Below, piece by piece: positions 27,479 through 37,207 of a stretch of 64,000 nt of DNA. The stretch spans positions 62,001 through 126,000 of the forward strand of contig CAJVYC010000007.1 in the NCBI GenBank assembly GCA_913009205.1, read 5' to 3'. This stretch comes from an uncultured Fluviicola sp. (GTDB lineage: Bacteria; Bacteroidota; Bacteroidia; Flavobacteriales_D; Crocinitomicaceae). The notes under the pieces are model-generated. The model searched no databases. It saw only the letters and a list, made by a program, of their open reading frames with translations, and was not told where the DNA came from. Position numbers and translations under genes: made by a program. Position 1 is the first letter of the stretch. Every line of letters starts with the position of its first letter.

Positions 27479-27637
27479 ATGATTCACCCAAAATTGGATT
27501 CTTCAAAGATTGAAAATGAACGATCCATCAAAGAAATTAAATTCTCTTCCTCTGACAAAATAGATTGGATGAAACATTGGAAATATTCAACTAGTAGTTT
27601 GATTAACGGTACTAAACAGATTTATTGCACAAATTAA
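27479..27637 (+). CDS. Possible small protein of 52 aa, unrecognised
   Basis: An ATG-started frame too short for the ORF track lies in the 326-base gap between fabG and the porin gene, opposite in strand to both. The product MIHPKLDSSKIENERSIKEI and the following Ser- and Trp-containing tail have a believable composition. No family, promoter or ribosome site is clear. It may be a small gene or chance. Confidence 0.25.
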   Translation: MIHPKLDSSKIENERSIKEIKFSSSDKIDWMKHWKYSTSSLINGTKQIYCTN

Positions 27638-27667
27638 GCACAGATTTTGTTGTAAAAGATAGGAATG

Positions 27668-27695
27668 AAAGCAGTAAAGTTTGGCTTTGCTGCTT
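27668..27695 (-). terminator. Putative terminator of the porin gene
   Basis: AGCAGTAAAG pairs with CTTTGCTGCT (one G-U) around a 5-6 nt loop, about 15 nt past the stop of the minus-strand porin gene. The T tract on that strand is weak, so it may serve mainly as a 3' end hairpin. Confidence 0.5.
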
Positions 27696-27709
27696 CCCTT
27701 TTTAAAGAC

Positions 27710-29461
27710 TTAATTAAAGAAATCCCAAGTCAAGCCAACACGAAGACGAGTTGATGAAATTGGAAATCCAAATTGCTCATTGGTCCTTCTATCGCTCCAA
27801 AAGTAACCAATGTTTTCATACCTAACATAGAATCTAAACTCCTCTATTCCAAAGGTTGCAAAAGCATGAAGGTTCAAAAGTGAATTGGTTTGATTCTCGC
27901 CTGGAGCAAAGAACATGTTGTATGAATCCATCGCTGGCACATACACGCGATTGTTAAATTTGGTGGTGTACGATGCGTCGACTCCTAACACAGCTTCGAG
28001 CTTCTTCGCCTCAAACAGCCTTGCTTTAAAGTAAACTCTAGTGTAGGCTTGAAAAGATGGTAAATATCCATTGTTATCGAATGAATAAACCAACGTTGGC
28101 ATAATATTGAAATTACCAAGTGCCAAATGCGCCTTCGCTTTAACAGAACCAAATGAGAATGAATTCAAAGAATCATTGCGCCACAGATCTCCATCAAAAA
28201 TATAAGCAGATGAAAGCGAATTAAAATCTCCACTCACAACAAAATTGAAAACAGAATCTTTCACATTCCAATTCAAGTTCCCACCTACTTTCAGTGCTGT
28301 TTGTTTCTCAATGCTCGTTAAGACATAAGAAAAATTATTAGCAAAATAAGATCGTTGAAATGGATCTGGAGCAGAATTCTTCAAAACCAACCCTGCGACC
28401 ACTTTAAGCTTTCCGTTCTTGTATTTCAATTTAGCCTCTTCGCTCCATTCATTAAAGCCACCAATTAAATTTAAGCGAGTTTCGTTCGTAAGAACTAAGT
28501 CTTTAATTCTAATTCGAGCGTTTGTAGTGAAACTAATTTCATTCGTATCTCTGTTGACACCTAAATTCTGGAAATTCCAATAGCCATGTTCTATTAGGGC
28601 ATCTAAATACAATTGCGATTTACGATTGGAATAGTATGCTCCACCGGCATTTCGAATCCTTGCCCAATTGAATTGATCTCTCGTTTTAGAAGAGTCAATG
28701 TTAATTGAACTATAAATTGCGGAAAGGTTATCTATTTCTAGGTATTCACGGTTCGTGATCGTATAATGGTGATGTGTTGTTAAACCAAAATGATTGAGTG
28801 AGTCTGGACTAAAATTGAAATAATTTTTAAGAAAAGCGGAACCCAATTTCACTGAGCTGCTTGCATCCGTTTTATTTATAGCGGCAAATTCTAATCCCAA
28901 GGTGTCGATTACATCATAATTCGAAGTAGAATTTACTACCCCACCTGAATGCGCTAAATCCCAAGATTGAAAACTAGCTTTTAATTGAAAGCTGTATCCC
29001 TTGGCATCACGTTGCAATTGAGTCCTAAGATTGTTCTCACTATACCCCGAATTTTGAATGTATCCAAGTCCAGCATTCCGGTCGTATTTTAAATTAAAGA
29101 GAAAATGCTCAGAAAATGCTTGACTATAATCCAAACGAACGAATTGCGATCCTTGCCCACCGAATGAATATGCAAAGCCTAAATGAGGAATCGCTGAAAA
29201 CCTTAAAGGATCAAATTTTGTGAATCGTTGAAACTTGCGGGAGCTTAAATCTTGATAAAGACTATTGGTTGATAATCCATTTAAGCTAAGCGTTGATATT
29301 CCACCTTCGAAGGTTGAAGGAAGATCTGCAATACTTATATCGAACGTATCAATTGCACCTCCAGTCTTCTGCTGATATCGCACTGTATCAGGATCCAAGT
29401 CAATTTGACCGAACACTGATAACGAGCTAAGAAACATAAAAACGAAGCTTATTTTTTTCAT
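27710..29461 (-). CDS. Putative porin (Porin_10-like outer-membrane beta-barrel)
   Basis: The preferred start is the ATG at 29461, giving a clean signal peptide MKKISFVFMFLSSLSVFGQ. The listed start adds 10 residues. The 583 aa product is dominated by alternating aromatic/polar beta strands with turns and ends RLRVGLTWDFFN, an outer-membrane barrel C-terminus ending in Phe plus Asn. An early segment RFSAIPHLGFAYSFGGQGSQ and the overall size match the Bacteroidota putative porin family. Substrate unknown. Confidence 0.75.
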   Translation of the reverse strand: MKKISFVFMFLSSLSVFGQIDLDPDTVRYQQKTGGAIDTFDISIADLPSTFEGGISTLSLNGLSTNSLYQDLSSRKFQRFTKFDPLRFSAIPHLGFAYSFGGQGSQFVRLDYSQAFSEHFLFNLKYDRNAGLGYIQNSGYSENNLRTQLQRDAKGYSFQLKASFQSWDLAHSGGVVNSTSNYDVIDTLGLEFAAINKTDASSSVKLGSAFLKNYFNFSPDSLNHFGLTTHHHYTITNREYLEIDNLSAIYSSINIDSSKTRDQFNWARIRNAGGAYYSNRKSQLYLDALIEHGYWNFQNLGVNRDTNEISFTTNARIRIKDLVLTNETRLNLIGGFNEWSEEAKLKYKNGKLKVVAGLVLKNSAPDPFQRSYFANNFSYVLTSIEKQTALKVGGNLNWNVKDSVFNFVVSGDFNSLSSAYIFDGDLWRNDSLNSFSFGSVKAKAHLALGNFNIMPTLVYSFDNNGYLPSFQAYTRVYFKARLFEAKKLEAVLGVDASYTTKFNNRVYVPAMDSYNMFFAPGENQTNSLLNLHAFATFGIEEFRFYVRYENIGYFWSDRRTNEQFGFPISSTRLRVGLTWDFFN

Positions 29462-29492
29462 ACGCTTTCCTTGGAACGTAAATTTATACAAA

Positions 29493-29527
29493 AAAAGGGG
29501 CAGCCCGACATAATCAGGAGCCCCTTG
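29493..29527 (-). terminator. Rho-independent terminator of the tRNA-Glu/rpsT unit
   Basis: On the minus strand AAGGGGC pairs with GCCCCTT followed by TTTT, about 20 nt past the rpsT stop and just upstream of the porin gene. Confidence 0.8.
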
Positions 29528-29548
29528 TAAGGTCTTTAAAAAGTTAGA

Positions 29549-29800
29549 CTAAAGGTTATTTACCTTAACTTGAAGTCCAGATTTTAAATTAGCTGCTTTG
29601 TTATCGTGAATAACATTCGTTTTAGCCAATTTATCAATCATTGTAACAACAGACGGTAACATTGCCTCAGCTTCTTTCTTGCTAGTCAATTCTCTTAACG
29701 TACGAATTGCGTTACGTGTTGTTTTGTGTTGATACTTGTTACGAAGTCTTTTAGATTCGTTCGATCTGATTCTTTTCAGTGCTGACTTATGATTCGCCAT
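29549..29800 (-). CDS. rpsT: 30S ribosomal protein S20
   Basis: A small basic helical 16S rRNA-binding protein of 83 aa. It has the family signature [21 protein letters not shown] at the N-terminus and [12 protein letters not shown] near the C-terminus. It lies about 33 bases downstream of tRNA-Glu on the same strand with no promoter box or terminator between, so the two are probably co-transcribed. Confidence 0.97.
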   Translation of the reverse strand: MANHKSALKRIRSNESKRLRNKYQHKTTRNAIRTLRELTSKKEAEAMLPSVVTMIDKLAKTNVIHDNKAANLKSGLQVKVNNL

Positions 29801-29833
29801 ATTTTCTCTTTTTTTTTAAACTCTTAATAACTG

Positions 29834-29905
29834 TAGCCCATAGGAGAATCGAACTCCTGTTTCCAGGATGAAAACCTGGCGTCCTAACCACTAGACGAAT
29901 GGGCC
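29834..29905 (-). tRNA. tRNA-Glu (anticodon TTC)
   Basis: The minus strand folds as a complete cloverleaf. The acceptor GGCCCAT pairs with ATGGGCT, with one G-U. The D arm contains TAGTGGTTAGGA. The anticodon stem CCAGG/CCTGG encloses the loop TTTTCAT with anticodon TTC. The T arm is AGGAGTTCGATTCTCCT. The 3' CCA is not encoded. Confidence 0.97.
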
Positions 29906-29940
29906 AAAATTTATTTCAACATCCCCGTTTTTGGGAGTGC

Positions 29941-29971
29941 AAATATATAGTGAAATTCTTTAATGACAAAC
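29941..29971 (-). promoter_or_regulatory. Consensus promoter of tRNA-Glu-rpsT
   Basis: On the minus strand TTTG, a 19-nt spacer and TATATTTG form a perfect Bacteroidota -33/-7 promoter (TTTG-N19-TAnnTTTG), 35 nt upstream of the tRNA. It is the best-matching promoter in the window. Confidence 0.85.
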
Positions 29972-29989
29972 GGTTTGAATGATTTTTTC

Positions 29990-30676
29990 TTAAAAATTAT
30001 CGCCTCTTTCTTTAGAGAACTTGAATCCTAGTCTTTTACCTGTTGCAATTTGAAGGTCTGAACTGATTTCTTGAATCTGCATTACTGTAACTTCTTGGAT
30101 CAATTCATAAGGTGGAGTAATCAAGTCAAACTCAATGGCAAAATCTATTGCAGCCTGTACAATGTCACGAATCAACTTAGCAGTTAGCTTACTGTTTTCT
30201 AAATCCTTAAACATCCCTCCGAGATCCCCTTTTCCCTCTACCATGCATTTTTCATCATGGTTCATAAAAACGCGTCCAATCAAATAACCTGAATCATTAA
30301 AGCGATTTTTCTCGTAAGATTCGGCCAAAAAATTATAGATATTAATGATTCCAAAATAACCATTTGCACCATTTCTTTTCAAATAATCAGTTTCCCATAA
30401 AGGATTGTCATCTTCAAGTCTAAAAATATTTTGGTGCAATTGAAAGACCAAAACATCACTCCCGATATAAGCAATAAACTCATGATCCCCCTTGTCATCA
30501 AACTTTAAACGGACTCGATCATCATTAACTTCCTTTCTATAAGCAGCAATTTCATTTTTAACGGCTTTTTTAAAAAGTTCAAGAATACCTTCAGAAAAAT
30601 CTGCAACATCTTGTTTTACGGCAGCTTTATTGATTAATAAATCAATAATTTTTGAACGAACATTTGTCTTTCCCAT
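29990..30676 (-). CDS. Conserved hypothetical protein
   Basis: The ATG at 30676 (MGKTNVRSKIIDLLINKAAV) begins one base after the proS stop and is preferred; the listed start lies within proS. The product is 228 aa and soluble, with an N-terminal helical region, a middle segment DHEFIAYIGSDVLVFQLHQNIF and a helical C-terminus. I recognise it only as a type of protein conserved in Bacteroidota without assigned function. Position directly after proS suggests co-transcription. Confidence 0.7.
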   Translation of the reverse strand: MGKTNVRSKIIDLLINKAAVKQDVADFSEGILELFKKAVKNEIAAYRKEVNDDRVRLKFDDKGDHEFIAYIGSDVLVFQLHQNIFRLEDDNPLWETDYLKRNGANGYFGIINIYNFLAESYEKNRFNDSGYLIGRVFMNHDEKCMVEGKGDLGGMFKDLENSKLTAKLIRDIVQAAIDFAIEFDLITPPYELIQEVTVMQIQEISSDLQIATGKRLGFKFSKERGDNF

Positions 30677-30677
30677 T

Positions 30678-32156
30678 CTAGTATGCTTTTGCAAATATAA
30701 CGCGCCCAGCGGATGGTTTTCCAGTCACTATGCATTCTCCTGTCTCCTCTTCTCTGTCGAAAGGAATACAACGAATTGTCGCTTTAGTTTCTTCTTTAAT
30801 TTGTTTCTCTGTTTCTTCAGTTCCATCCCAATGTGCCAAAAAGAATCCTCCTTCAGATTCAATTTTCACCTTAAATTCATCGTAAGAATCGATTGGGCGA
30901 ATATTGTTCTTTCTAAACTCTAACGCTCTATTGTATAAGTTCGATTGAATATCCTCTAGCAATGACTCAATGTGAGCATCAACACCATCAAATGGCAGAA
31001 CTTCTTTTGTCTTATTGTCTCTTCTGGCAACCTCAATATTTCCATTTTCGAGGTCTCTCATTCCCATTGCCAATCGAACTGGAACTCCTTTTGCTTCATA
31101 CTCAGCAAATTTCCATCCTGGACGACGGTTATCATCATCATCAAATTTGAATGAAATTCCTTTCGCTTTCAACTTAGCACTAAGCTCATCAATCTTTTCA
31201 GTAATTGCAGCCAAATCCTCATCTTTCTTATAGATAGGAATAGCAACTACTTGAATTGGCGCAATTGCAGGAGGTAAAACCAATCCTTCATCATCTGAAT
31301 GCGTCATAATTAAAGCACCCATTAAACGCGTTGAAACACCCCAAGAGGTAGCCCAAACATATTCTTGCTTTCCTTCTTTATCTGCAAACTTCACATCAAA
31401 TGCTTTCGCAAAGTTCTGACCTAAGAAATGTGATGTCCCAGCCTGCAAAGCCTTTCCGTCTTGCATCATAGCCTCAATGGTATAGGTAGCATCTGCTCCA
31501 GCAAATCGCTCACTGTCTGACTTCTCACCTTTAATAACAGGCATCGCCATTGATTTCTCAGCGAATTCAGCATACACATTGTTCATTAACTCAGTTTCGG
31601 CTAACGCTTCGGCTTTCGTTTGATGAGCAGTGTGCCCTTCTTGCCATAAAAACTCAGCAGTTCTTAAAAAGATACGTGTACGCATCTCCCAACGAACAAC
31701 ATTTGCCCATTGATTAATAAGAATAGGTAAATCACGATACGATTGAATCCACTTTTTATATGTACTCCAGATTATCGCCTCACTTGTAGGACGTACAATC
31801 AATTCCTCTGTTAATTTAGCTTTTGGATCAACGATCAACTTCCCTTTATTGTCAGGATCGTCAATAAGTCTGTGATGCGTCACTACAGCGCACTCCTTAG
31901 CAAATCCTTCAGCATTTTTTTCTTCTGCTTCAAATAAACTTTTAGGAATAAATATTGGAAAGTAAGCGTTTGAATGTCCAGTTTCCTTGAATTTTGCATC
32001 CAAGATATCTCTCATTTTTTCCCAGATAGCATAGCCATATGGCTTAATCACCATACAACCTCTTACTCCTGAATCTTCAGCAAGATCAGCTCTTTGAACT
32101 ATTTCATTGTACCATTTGGAATAATCCTCTTCTCTTGTAGTATACTTTTGCGCCAT
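30678..32156 (-). CDS. proS: Prolyl-tRNA synthetase (archaeal/eukaryotic-type, short form)
   Basis: A class II aminoacyl-tRNA synthetase charging tRNA-Pro. The start at 32156 gives [20 protein letters not shown], the normal N-terminus; the listed start adds 22 non-homologous residues. Visible class II motifs include [28 protein letters not shown] and [10 protein letters not shown]. The 492 aa form has no YbaK-like editing insertion between motifs 2 and 3. It has the C-terminal Zn-type domain with the Tyr end (FAKAY) of the ProS3 type. Confidence 0.95.
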   Translation of the reverse strand: MAQKYTTREEDYSKWYNEIVQRADLAEDSGVRGCMVIKPYGYAIWEKMRDILDAKFKETGHSNAYFPIFIPKSLFEAEEKNAEGFAKECAVVTHHRLIDDPDNKGKLIVDPKAKLTEELIVRPTSEAIIWSTYKKWIQSYRDLPILINQWANVVRWEMRTRIFLRTAEFLWQEGHTAHQTKAEALAETELMNNVYAEFAEKSMAMPVIKGEKSDSERFAGADATYTIEAMMQDGKALQAGTSHFLGQNFAKAFDVKFADKEGKQEYVWATSWGVSTRLMGALIMTHSDDEGLVLPPAIAPIQVVAIPIYKKDEDLAAITEKIDELSAKLKAKGISFKFDDDDNRRPGWKFAEYEAKGVPVRLAMGMRDLENGNIEVARRDNKTKEVLPFDGVDAHIESLLEDIQSNLYNRALEFRKNNIRPIDSYDEFKVKIESEGGFFLAHWDGTEETEKQIKEETKATIRCIPFDREEETGECIVTGKPSAGRVIFAKAY

Positions 32157-32227
32157 ATTTAATAGGAAATGCGTGAGTTTAAGAGGTAAAAATAGGAAAA
32201 TCAAAGAGAACAGCCCTAGCAATAAAC

Positions 32228-32256
32228 AAAAAAGGGGAAGCTTTTGCCTCCCCTTT
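32228..32256 (-). terminator. Rho-independent terminator of the PKD/T9SS gene
   Basis: On the minus strand AAAGGGGAGGC pairs with GCTTCCCCTTT followed by T residues, about 20 nt after the stop codon. Confidence 0.85.
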
Positions 32257-32276
32257 CGATTTTAAACTTTTTAAAC

Positions 32277-34223
32277 TTAATGGAGTACCGAAATTCTTCG
32301 AACTTCGTTTTGTCCATTTGATAAATTCACTTTTAACAAATACTCTCCGTTCGCCATTGATTGAGTTGACAATACTGCTGCATTTGCACCAGTAAACTGA
32401 GTCAAAACAGATCTTCCTGCTAAATCAAGTACTTCTACATTAAAAATAACTTCTGATGATTCAACTGTAATCTGATCAGATGCCGGAACTGGATAAACTG
32501 AAATTGATGTTGCTCCCAATTCTTCAATACCGATGATAGAAACAGTGATATCCTGTGTTAATGAATCAACACCACAAGAATCTGTTACAATTAATGTTAC
32601 TGTATATGTTGCATTTGCAGTATATGTATGACTTGCATCTTCGGTTGTGTAAGTAGTCATATCGCCCATATCCCAACTATAAGTTGTTGTACCGTTAGTT
32701 GCTGATGTATTTGTGAAATCATATGATGGCTCATTATCCGTTACCGTAAAAGAAGTAACCGGATCCGTACAGACAAATACGTAAATGTCGTATGAAATTG
32801 AACTTGTACCACAATCATCAGTAACAACAAGTGTTACAGTATACGTTCCTGTTGTAGCATATGTATTCGAAGGGTTTTGCATACTTGATACATTTCCATC
32901 ACCGAAATCCCAAGCCCAAGTCGTAGAGGTACCTGTAACAGTACTACCGTCAGTGAAATCGCCTTGATCTCCAGTAATTATAGAGCTAAAATCTACAATT
33001 GGATTATTACACGCAACAACAGTCACAGATTGACAACTAGAATCCATTGAACCACATCCATTAACAGTTACCAAGCAAACTGTGTATGTTCCTGCCATAG
33101 TATAAACATGCGTTGGGTTTTGCAATGTCGATGTGTTACCATCGCCTAAGTCCCAAAGTAATGTTGCTACAGCTGAAGGTGAATAAGTTAGATCTGTAAA
33201 ATCAACACTTAAACCATTCACAGCAGAAGCCCAAACAGTATTAATTGAATCACCAACAGGAATTACGATATCTGTAACACAATTTGATGTCCAACCAAAA
33301 ATTGTATCCGTCAGCATTACGTCTGCATTGTACCCAATACTTGGGAATGTATGCGAAGGACTAATGGCATTCTCCGTAGCACTTCCATCACCATAATCCC
33401 ATGTATACGAAAGTTCAGGTGAACCAATTGTATCCGCTAAATTATACATTCGATCAGAATTTATCGGCGAAGAATTATTTGTAAACGTAGTTGTACCAGT
33501 TGTTAAACAATAGTCAGCTGCCATGAAGTCGGCATCCAAAGTGTATTTAACGTAAGGTCCTCCAATCATATCGCAATTAACAGGAACCCCTCCAATAGCA
33601 ATATCGTATGAATTTGACCAAACACCACCGATATTAACTCCGGCAAGCCATTCATCGGCTCCATCAGCTGCGTTGTAATCAGAAAACAACAATCCAATTC
33701 CGTTAGGATCGTCATTTGTTACAACGATAACATAAGGCTGTGTTACAACAGTTGGGAAAAATGCTACAGTTTTCTTTAGTAAAGCCAAGTTTCCAGCATA
33801 GAAGTTCGTATCAACACTAACGGTAGCCGTTGTTATTGGTAGACCTGTTGGAAGAGAATCCGCTCCAGCAAGAAACATTTGTACAGTAACAGTTTGCGTG
33901 ATACCTCCTACAGCATCTAATTTATATCCGTGAAATTCGTAACCTGAAATGGTCAATGCTTGAGGAGCGTTATAATATTGACTAATCCCTAATGCAGAAG
34001 TTGCATTATTAATACTCAATGCACTGAGGCCAGTAGCCTTAGAAAGTGTGTATTGATTTGTGTCAAGATTACAAGAAGCTAATTTCTGCGACGAATTGTA
34101 ATTTGTTATCGATGCGCCTGAAGCACTCGAAGTGTTTACAAGCTCAACATCAATAGCTTGAAGGGTTTGAGAATGGCCAATAGTTGCTACAAAGCAACAA
34201 GCCAACAGTAGTGTTTTTTTCAT
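32277..34223 (-). CDS. Secreted PKD-domain protein with type IX secretion sorting domain
   Basis: A 648 aa exported protein. A signal peptide (to about residue 18) is followed by an N-terminal beta-rich region of about 220 residues with no recognised domain. Four PKD-like repeats follow, marked by WDYGDGS, WDLGDGN, WDFGDGN and WDMGDM, each ending in an SHTF/THVY/SNTY/SHTY turn. The C-terminal 75 residues are a T9SS type A domain (ISVYPVPASDQITVESSE with NGEYLLKV). It is likely exported through the type IX system and attached to the surface or released. Ligand unknown. Confidence 0.9.
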   Translation of the reverse strand: MKKTLLLACCFVATIGHSQTLQAIDVELVNTSSASGASITNYNSSQKLASCNLDTNQYTLSKATGLSALSINNATSALGISQYYNAPQALTISGYEFHGYKLDAVGGITQTVTVQMFLAGADSLPTGLPITTATVSVDTNFYAGNLALLKKTVAFFPTVVTQPYVIVVTNDDPNGIGLLFSDYNAADGADEWLAGVNIGGVWSNSYDIAIGGVPVNCDMIGGPYVKYTLDADFMAADYCLTTGTTTFTNNSSPINSDRMYNLADTIGSPELSYTWDYGDGSATENAISPSHTFPSIGYNADVMLTDTIFGWTSNCVTDIVIPVGDSINTVWASAVNGLSVDFTDLTYSPSAVATLLWDLGDGNTSTLQNPTHVYTMAGTYTVCLVTVNGCGSMDSSCQSVTVVACNNPIVDFSSIITGDQGDFTDGSTVTGTSTTWAWDFGDGNVSSMQNPSNTYATTGTYTVTLVVTDDCGTSSISYDIYVFVCTDPVTSFTVTDNEPSYDFTNTSATNGTTTYSWDMGDMTTYTTEDASHTYTANATYTVTLIVTDSCGVDSLTQDITVSIIGIEELGATSISVYPVPASDQITVESSEVIFNVEVLDLAGRSVLTQFTGANAAVLSTQSMANGEYLLKVNLSNGQNEVRRISVLH

Positions 34224-34243
34224 AGTGGTAAGTTCGTTTACCG

Positions 34244-34251
34244 CAAAGATA
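34244..34251 (-). promoter_or_regulatory. -7 promoter box of the PKD/T9SS gene
   Basis: TATCTTTG on the minus strand, an exact TAnnTTTG match, lies 20 nt upstream of the ATG. Confidence 0.6.
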
Positions 34252-34273
34252 ACACTAAAATTTCAGTCAGAAA

Positions 34274-35806
34274 TTATTTTTTCAACCCTTCCCTAATCTC
34301 GTCTTCGAAAGAAATCTTTTTTATTTTACTTCGGACCCATGAAGAAATATCAAAATACTCCAAAACAACTCGCTCATTGTGATCTTTCAATAATTCAGAA
34401 ATTTCTTTCTCCATCTTTTCAAAAATCTCAATACGATTCACAGATTCAACTGTCTTTGCGAGTTTACGGATGCTCTTAATACAAACGTTCTCAACCTGAT
34501 AATCACGCTCTTGTTTACTTAAATACCTGTTTGTTGACTTAACAACATATTCCAAGAAGTCATAATTCTCTAATTCATAATGAATTACAATATTAAACAA
34601 CCTTGAGAAGCTGTAAATATCTTGACGTAAATTTTGCTCGTTATCATTAAGAACTTCATTGATATATTGAAGTGCCTTTTTATAATCTCTAGTCCCGAAA
34701 TAACTGTAGGCTTTATTATATGTCAAAAGCACTTCCATTTCTTTACTGATTTTACCTTCGTAAAACGCTTGTTGTTTTTCGATTTCAGTAATAAGCTGAA
34801 CGCTTTTATCAAATTCTCCCATTGCGTGAAGCAGCAACAATTCTTGATTGTAAGTGTTCGAGAAAATTCGAACGGAAATATCAATAGAGTTAAATCCTTT
34901 CTTTCCGTGCAGACTCCTTATCATAAGAATTAGCTCTTGCGCTTCATTAAAGTCTTTATTATCAATGTGACATCTCAAAAGGTGGAAAAGAGTATTTACA
35001 TAGCGTTGACCCGTATCCAATTTGATATATGGATTATTGTCTAGAATTTCTTGCGTTCTATTGAAAAACTGGAAACTATCTCTATAATTTCTATTCGTGG
35101 CCGCACAAAGCCCCTTTATGTAGTAACAAATAGATGCCGCTTTTGTCGACACAGCGGTGTTCTTGCCTTTAATCAAATGGTAATCGGCGATATCCTCTAC
35201 AACTTGTCTTTCCCTCTCATTTCTCGTGAAACCACCGGATCTAAAGATCAAGTTGATTTTAGAGTAGATAACTGTGTATTCAGCAAGATTACGGAGCTTT
35301 GCAATTACCATCTCTTCTTCTTCGACCAATTTATCAAGATCGGTTGAGAACTCACCTGATTCATAGGCAGATTCAAGCAATTTCTTTTCCCAACCTATCA
35401 ATTCAAACCAATAATAGAATTTCTCATACCGTTTCGCCGTTTGTTTTGCTCGACCAACAAACTTCTCACATTCTTTGTACAAGGCCTTATTGTAAAGGAT
35501 TTCAACATTTTTAATTTCTTGCTTAAGAGAACTACTGATACTTTGCTCACTATAGTAGGATCTTAAACTTTTCAGAATCAATTTATACAGGTGATTCTTT
35601 TCCGATGGAAGGTGCTTAATAAAAGTTTGATTTTCGAATTCTTCTTTTAAAGCATTTTCATCATAAGATGATTGGCGCTCGATATAATCGAAGATCTTCA
35701 AGTAATTCTTCTCACCAGATTGCAGAGAAGAAGACAGCTTAAAAAATCGTTTCTCTGACTTGGTCAAAGATTTAACGAGCTTAAACAGTTCCGTTGACGG
35801 CTTCAT
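34274..35806 (-). CDS. Conserved hypothetical helical (TPR-like) protein
   Basis: A 510 aa soluble, almost entirely helical and Lys/Glu/Tyr-rich protein beginning MKPSTELFKLVKSLTKSEKR. Repeated amphipathic helix pairs such as KAYSYFGTRDYKKALQYINE look like TPR units (about 230-440). This family is widespread in Bacteroidota but unnamed as far as I can tell. There is no signal peptide, so it should be cytoplasmic. The 253 bases upstream hold only a terminator for the neighbouring gene. Confidence 0.7.
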   Translation of the reverse strand: MKPSTELFKLVKSLTKSEKRFFKLSSSLQSGEKNYLKIFDYIERQSSYDENALKEEFENQTFIKHLPSEKNHLYKLILKSLRSYYSEQSISSSLKQEIKNVEILYNKALYKECEKFVGRAKQTAKRYEKFYYWFELIGWEKKLLESAYESGEFSTDLDKLVEEEEMVIAKLRNLAEYTVIYSKINLIFRSGGFTRNERERQVVEDIADYHLIKGKNTAVSTKAASICYYIKGLCAATNRNYRDSFQFFNRTQEILDNNPYIKLDTGQRYVNTLFHLLRCHIDNKDFNEAQELILMIRSLHGKKGFNSIDISVRIFSNTYNQELLLLHAMGEFDKSVQLITEIEKQQAFYEGKISKEMEVLLTYNKAYSYFGTRDYKKALQYINEVLNDNEQNLRQDIYSFSRLFNIVIHYELENYDFLEYVVKSTNRYLSKQERDYQVENVCIKSIRKLAKTVESVNRIEIFEKMEKEISELLKDHNERVVLEYFDISSWVRSKIKKISFEDEIREGLKK

Positions 35807-35988
35807 AGTTTAACTTTTAAATGAGATATAACGCCACAATTTAAGAATAAGATTTAAACAATAAAAGTCCGATTCAAATTTAAATTTGGAAACATAAAAA
35901 TTAAAACCACTGTGAAAACAGGTGTTATGGTGCTTATAGCTTAACCCCTAATCAATACTCTGCCAATTCCATAGACTATAAGAATACA

Positions 35989-36021
35989 AGAAAGGCCTTG
36001 GATTCCCAAGACCTTTCTTTA
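35989..36021 (-). terminator. Rho-independent terminator of the glucosaminidase gene
   Basis: On the minus strand AGAAAGGTCTTGG pairs with CCAAGGCCTTTCT around a GAAT loop, about 40 nt past the stop codon. Confidence 0.75.
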
Positions 36022-36059
36022 ACAACAACAAACTAAAAAACTTCAATACGGATTCGAAC

Positions 36060-36965
36060 CTATCTGAGGTTAACAGATTCACCTTTTGATGCAGTTGTAC
36101 CATCAGTGAAATTATTTAATTTTTTAAATGACTTAACATTAGTAGCATACATTTGAGACAATTCTTCGACTCTCATATCTGTTTTAGCTACAATTTCTTT
36201 ATTCTTGAATATAATTCCTCTTCTTTTTGGCTGAATGTAAATGATATCGCCTTCTTCCAACACATCTTTGTTTCCATCAAAGTTATTATATCTGTAAAGC
36301 TGTGATAAATTCAATCCAAATTCTTTTGAGATTTTATAAAACGTATCTCCTTTTTGGGCCAAAACATATTTTACCTTACTCTCATGCAAAACAACATTGT
36401 GATTGTTCGAATACACATCAGTTGAAGCAATCAATTCGGACTTATAACCTTCTGAAAGCAATCCATTTCTGTCGTACTGATCCAAATTCAAATCTTCGAT
36501 AATTCCAATAAGTAAATCTGGATATTTAGGATTCGTTGCATACCCAGCTTTCTTCAAACCCTTTGCCCAAGACTTATAATCAGTTACATCGTATGTAAAT
36601 AAAAAAGCATATCGGCTGTATCCCATTAAAAATTCAGAATGATCTTTATATGATTGATCCGCTGTTTTATACACACGGAAACATTCGTTATCCTTATCAT
36701 CGTCCAGATACATTTTCTTTCCTGTCCATCCGTGGCATTTAATTCCAAAGTGATTGTTACCCGAAATTGCTAATGCAGAATTACCACTTCCACTCTCAAG
36801 AATACCTTGGGCTAAAGTGATACTCGCTGGAATATTGTTGTCGATCATTTGTTGAATCGCAGTTGCTTTCCAATGATCTACATACTCCGATTTGGTAATA
36901 CGTACATCATTAGCGAAGCTTGTGCCGGCCAATAACAATGCTGATAATGTAATTACTCTTTTCAT
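36060..36965 (-). CDS. Exported glucosaminidase (GH73-type) with LysM domains
   Basis: This peptidoglycan hydrolase of 301 aa has a signal peptide ending TSFAND and a glucosaminidase domain (about 30-165) with the catalytic Glu in LAQGILESGSG and the typical GNNHFGIKCHGW. A LysM domain follows (KYVLAQKGDTFYKISKEFGL to DIIYIQPKR, about 197-247), then a second, less typical LysM-like segment to the C-terminus. It should act in the periplasm on glycan strands. It is monocistronic. Confidence 0.92.
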   Translation of the reverse strand: MKRVITLSALLLAGTSFANDVRITKSEYVDHWKATAIQQMIDNNIPASITLAQGILESGSGNSALAISGNNHFGIKCHGWTGKKMYLDDDKDNECFRVYKTADQSYKDHSEFLMGYSRYAFLFTYDVTDYKSWAKGLKKAGYATNPKYPDLLIGIIEDLNLDQYDRNGLLSEGYKSELIASTDVYSNNHNVVLHESKVKYVLAQKGDTFYKISKEFGLNLSQLYRYNNFDGNKDVLEEGDIIYIQPKRRGIIFKNKEIVAKTDMRVEELSQMYATNVKSFKKLNNFTDGTTASKGESVNLR

Positions 36966-36995
36966 GTTGTTTGTTGTTGTGATCTATTATTACGG

Positions 36996-37190
36996 TTGAT
37001 TGTGCTTTTTGTTACAAAAATTATTGAAAACAAACGGGTCATTCAAAAGAATGTGATTAATGCATTATCCAAATCAATTCTATCCGATTCCATCGATACC
37101 AGTAAGAATGTCATACTCGATATTTTCGATGACCAAATCGTGTTTCGAAAACCAATAAATGAGGAAGAAGAAGTAGTAATAGCAATTTAA
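36996..37190 (+). CDS. Small hypothetical protein with no ATG start
   Basis: An open frame of up to 64 codons starts at TTG 36996 (GTG codons follow) and ends directly before a strong terminator hairpin. The composition is protein-like, with an acidic C-terminal half including NVILDIFDDQIVFRKPINEE. There is no ATG anywhere in the frame. Either a TTG/GTG start is used (GTG is used by recR in this window) or the 5' end has been lost. I recognise no family. Confidence 0.4.
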   Translation: MIVLFVTKIIENKRVIQKNVINALSKSILSDSIDTSKNVILDIFDDQIVFRKPINEEEEVVIAI

Positions 37191-37207
37191 TAATAGATTT
37201 AAATTCT

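Noticed and set aside
32157-32222. N-terminal extension of proS in the ORF track
   Set aside because: The extra hydrophobic residues are not part of ProS; the normal N-terminus begins at 32156.
32500-33450. Repeated WD.GDG blocks as DNA-level repeats
   Set aside because: They are protein PKD repeats; the nucleotide copies are not similar enough to count as a separate repeat element.
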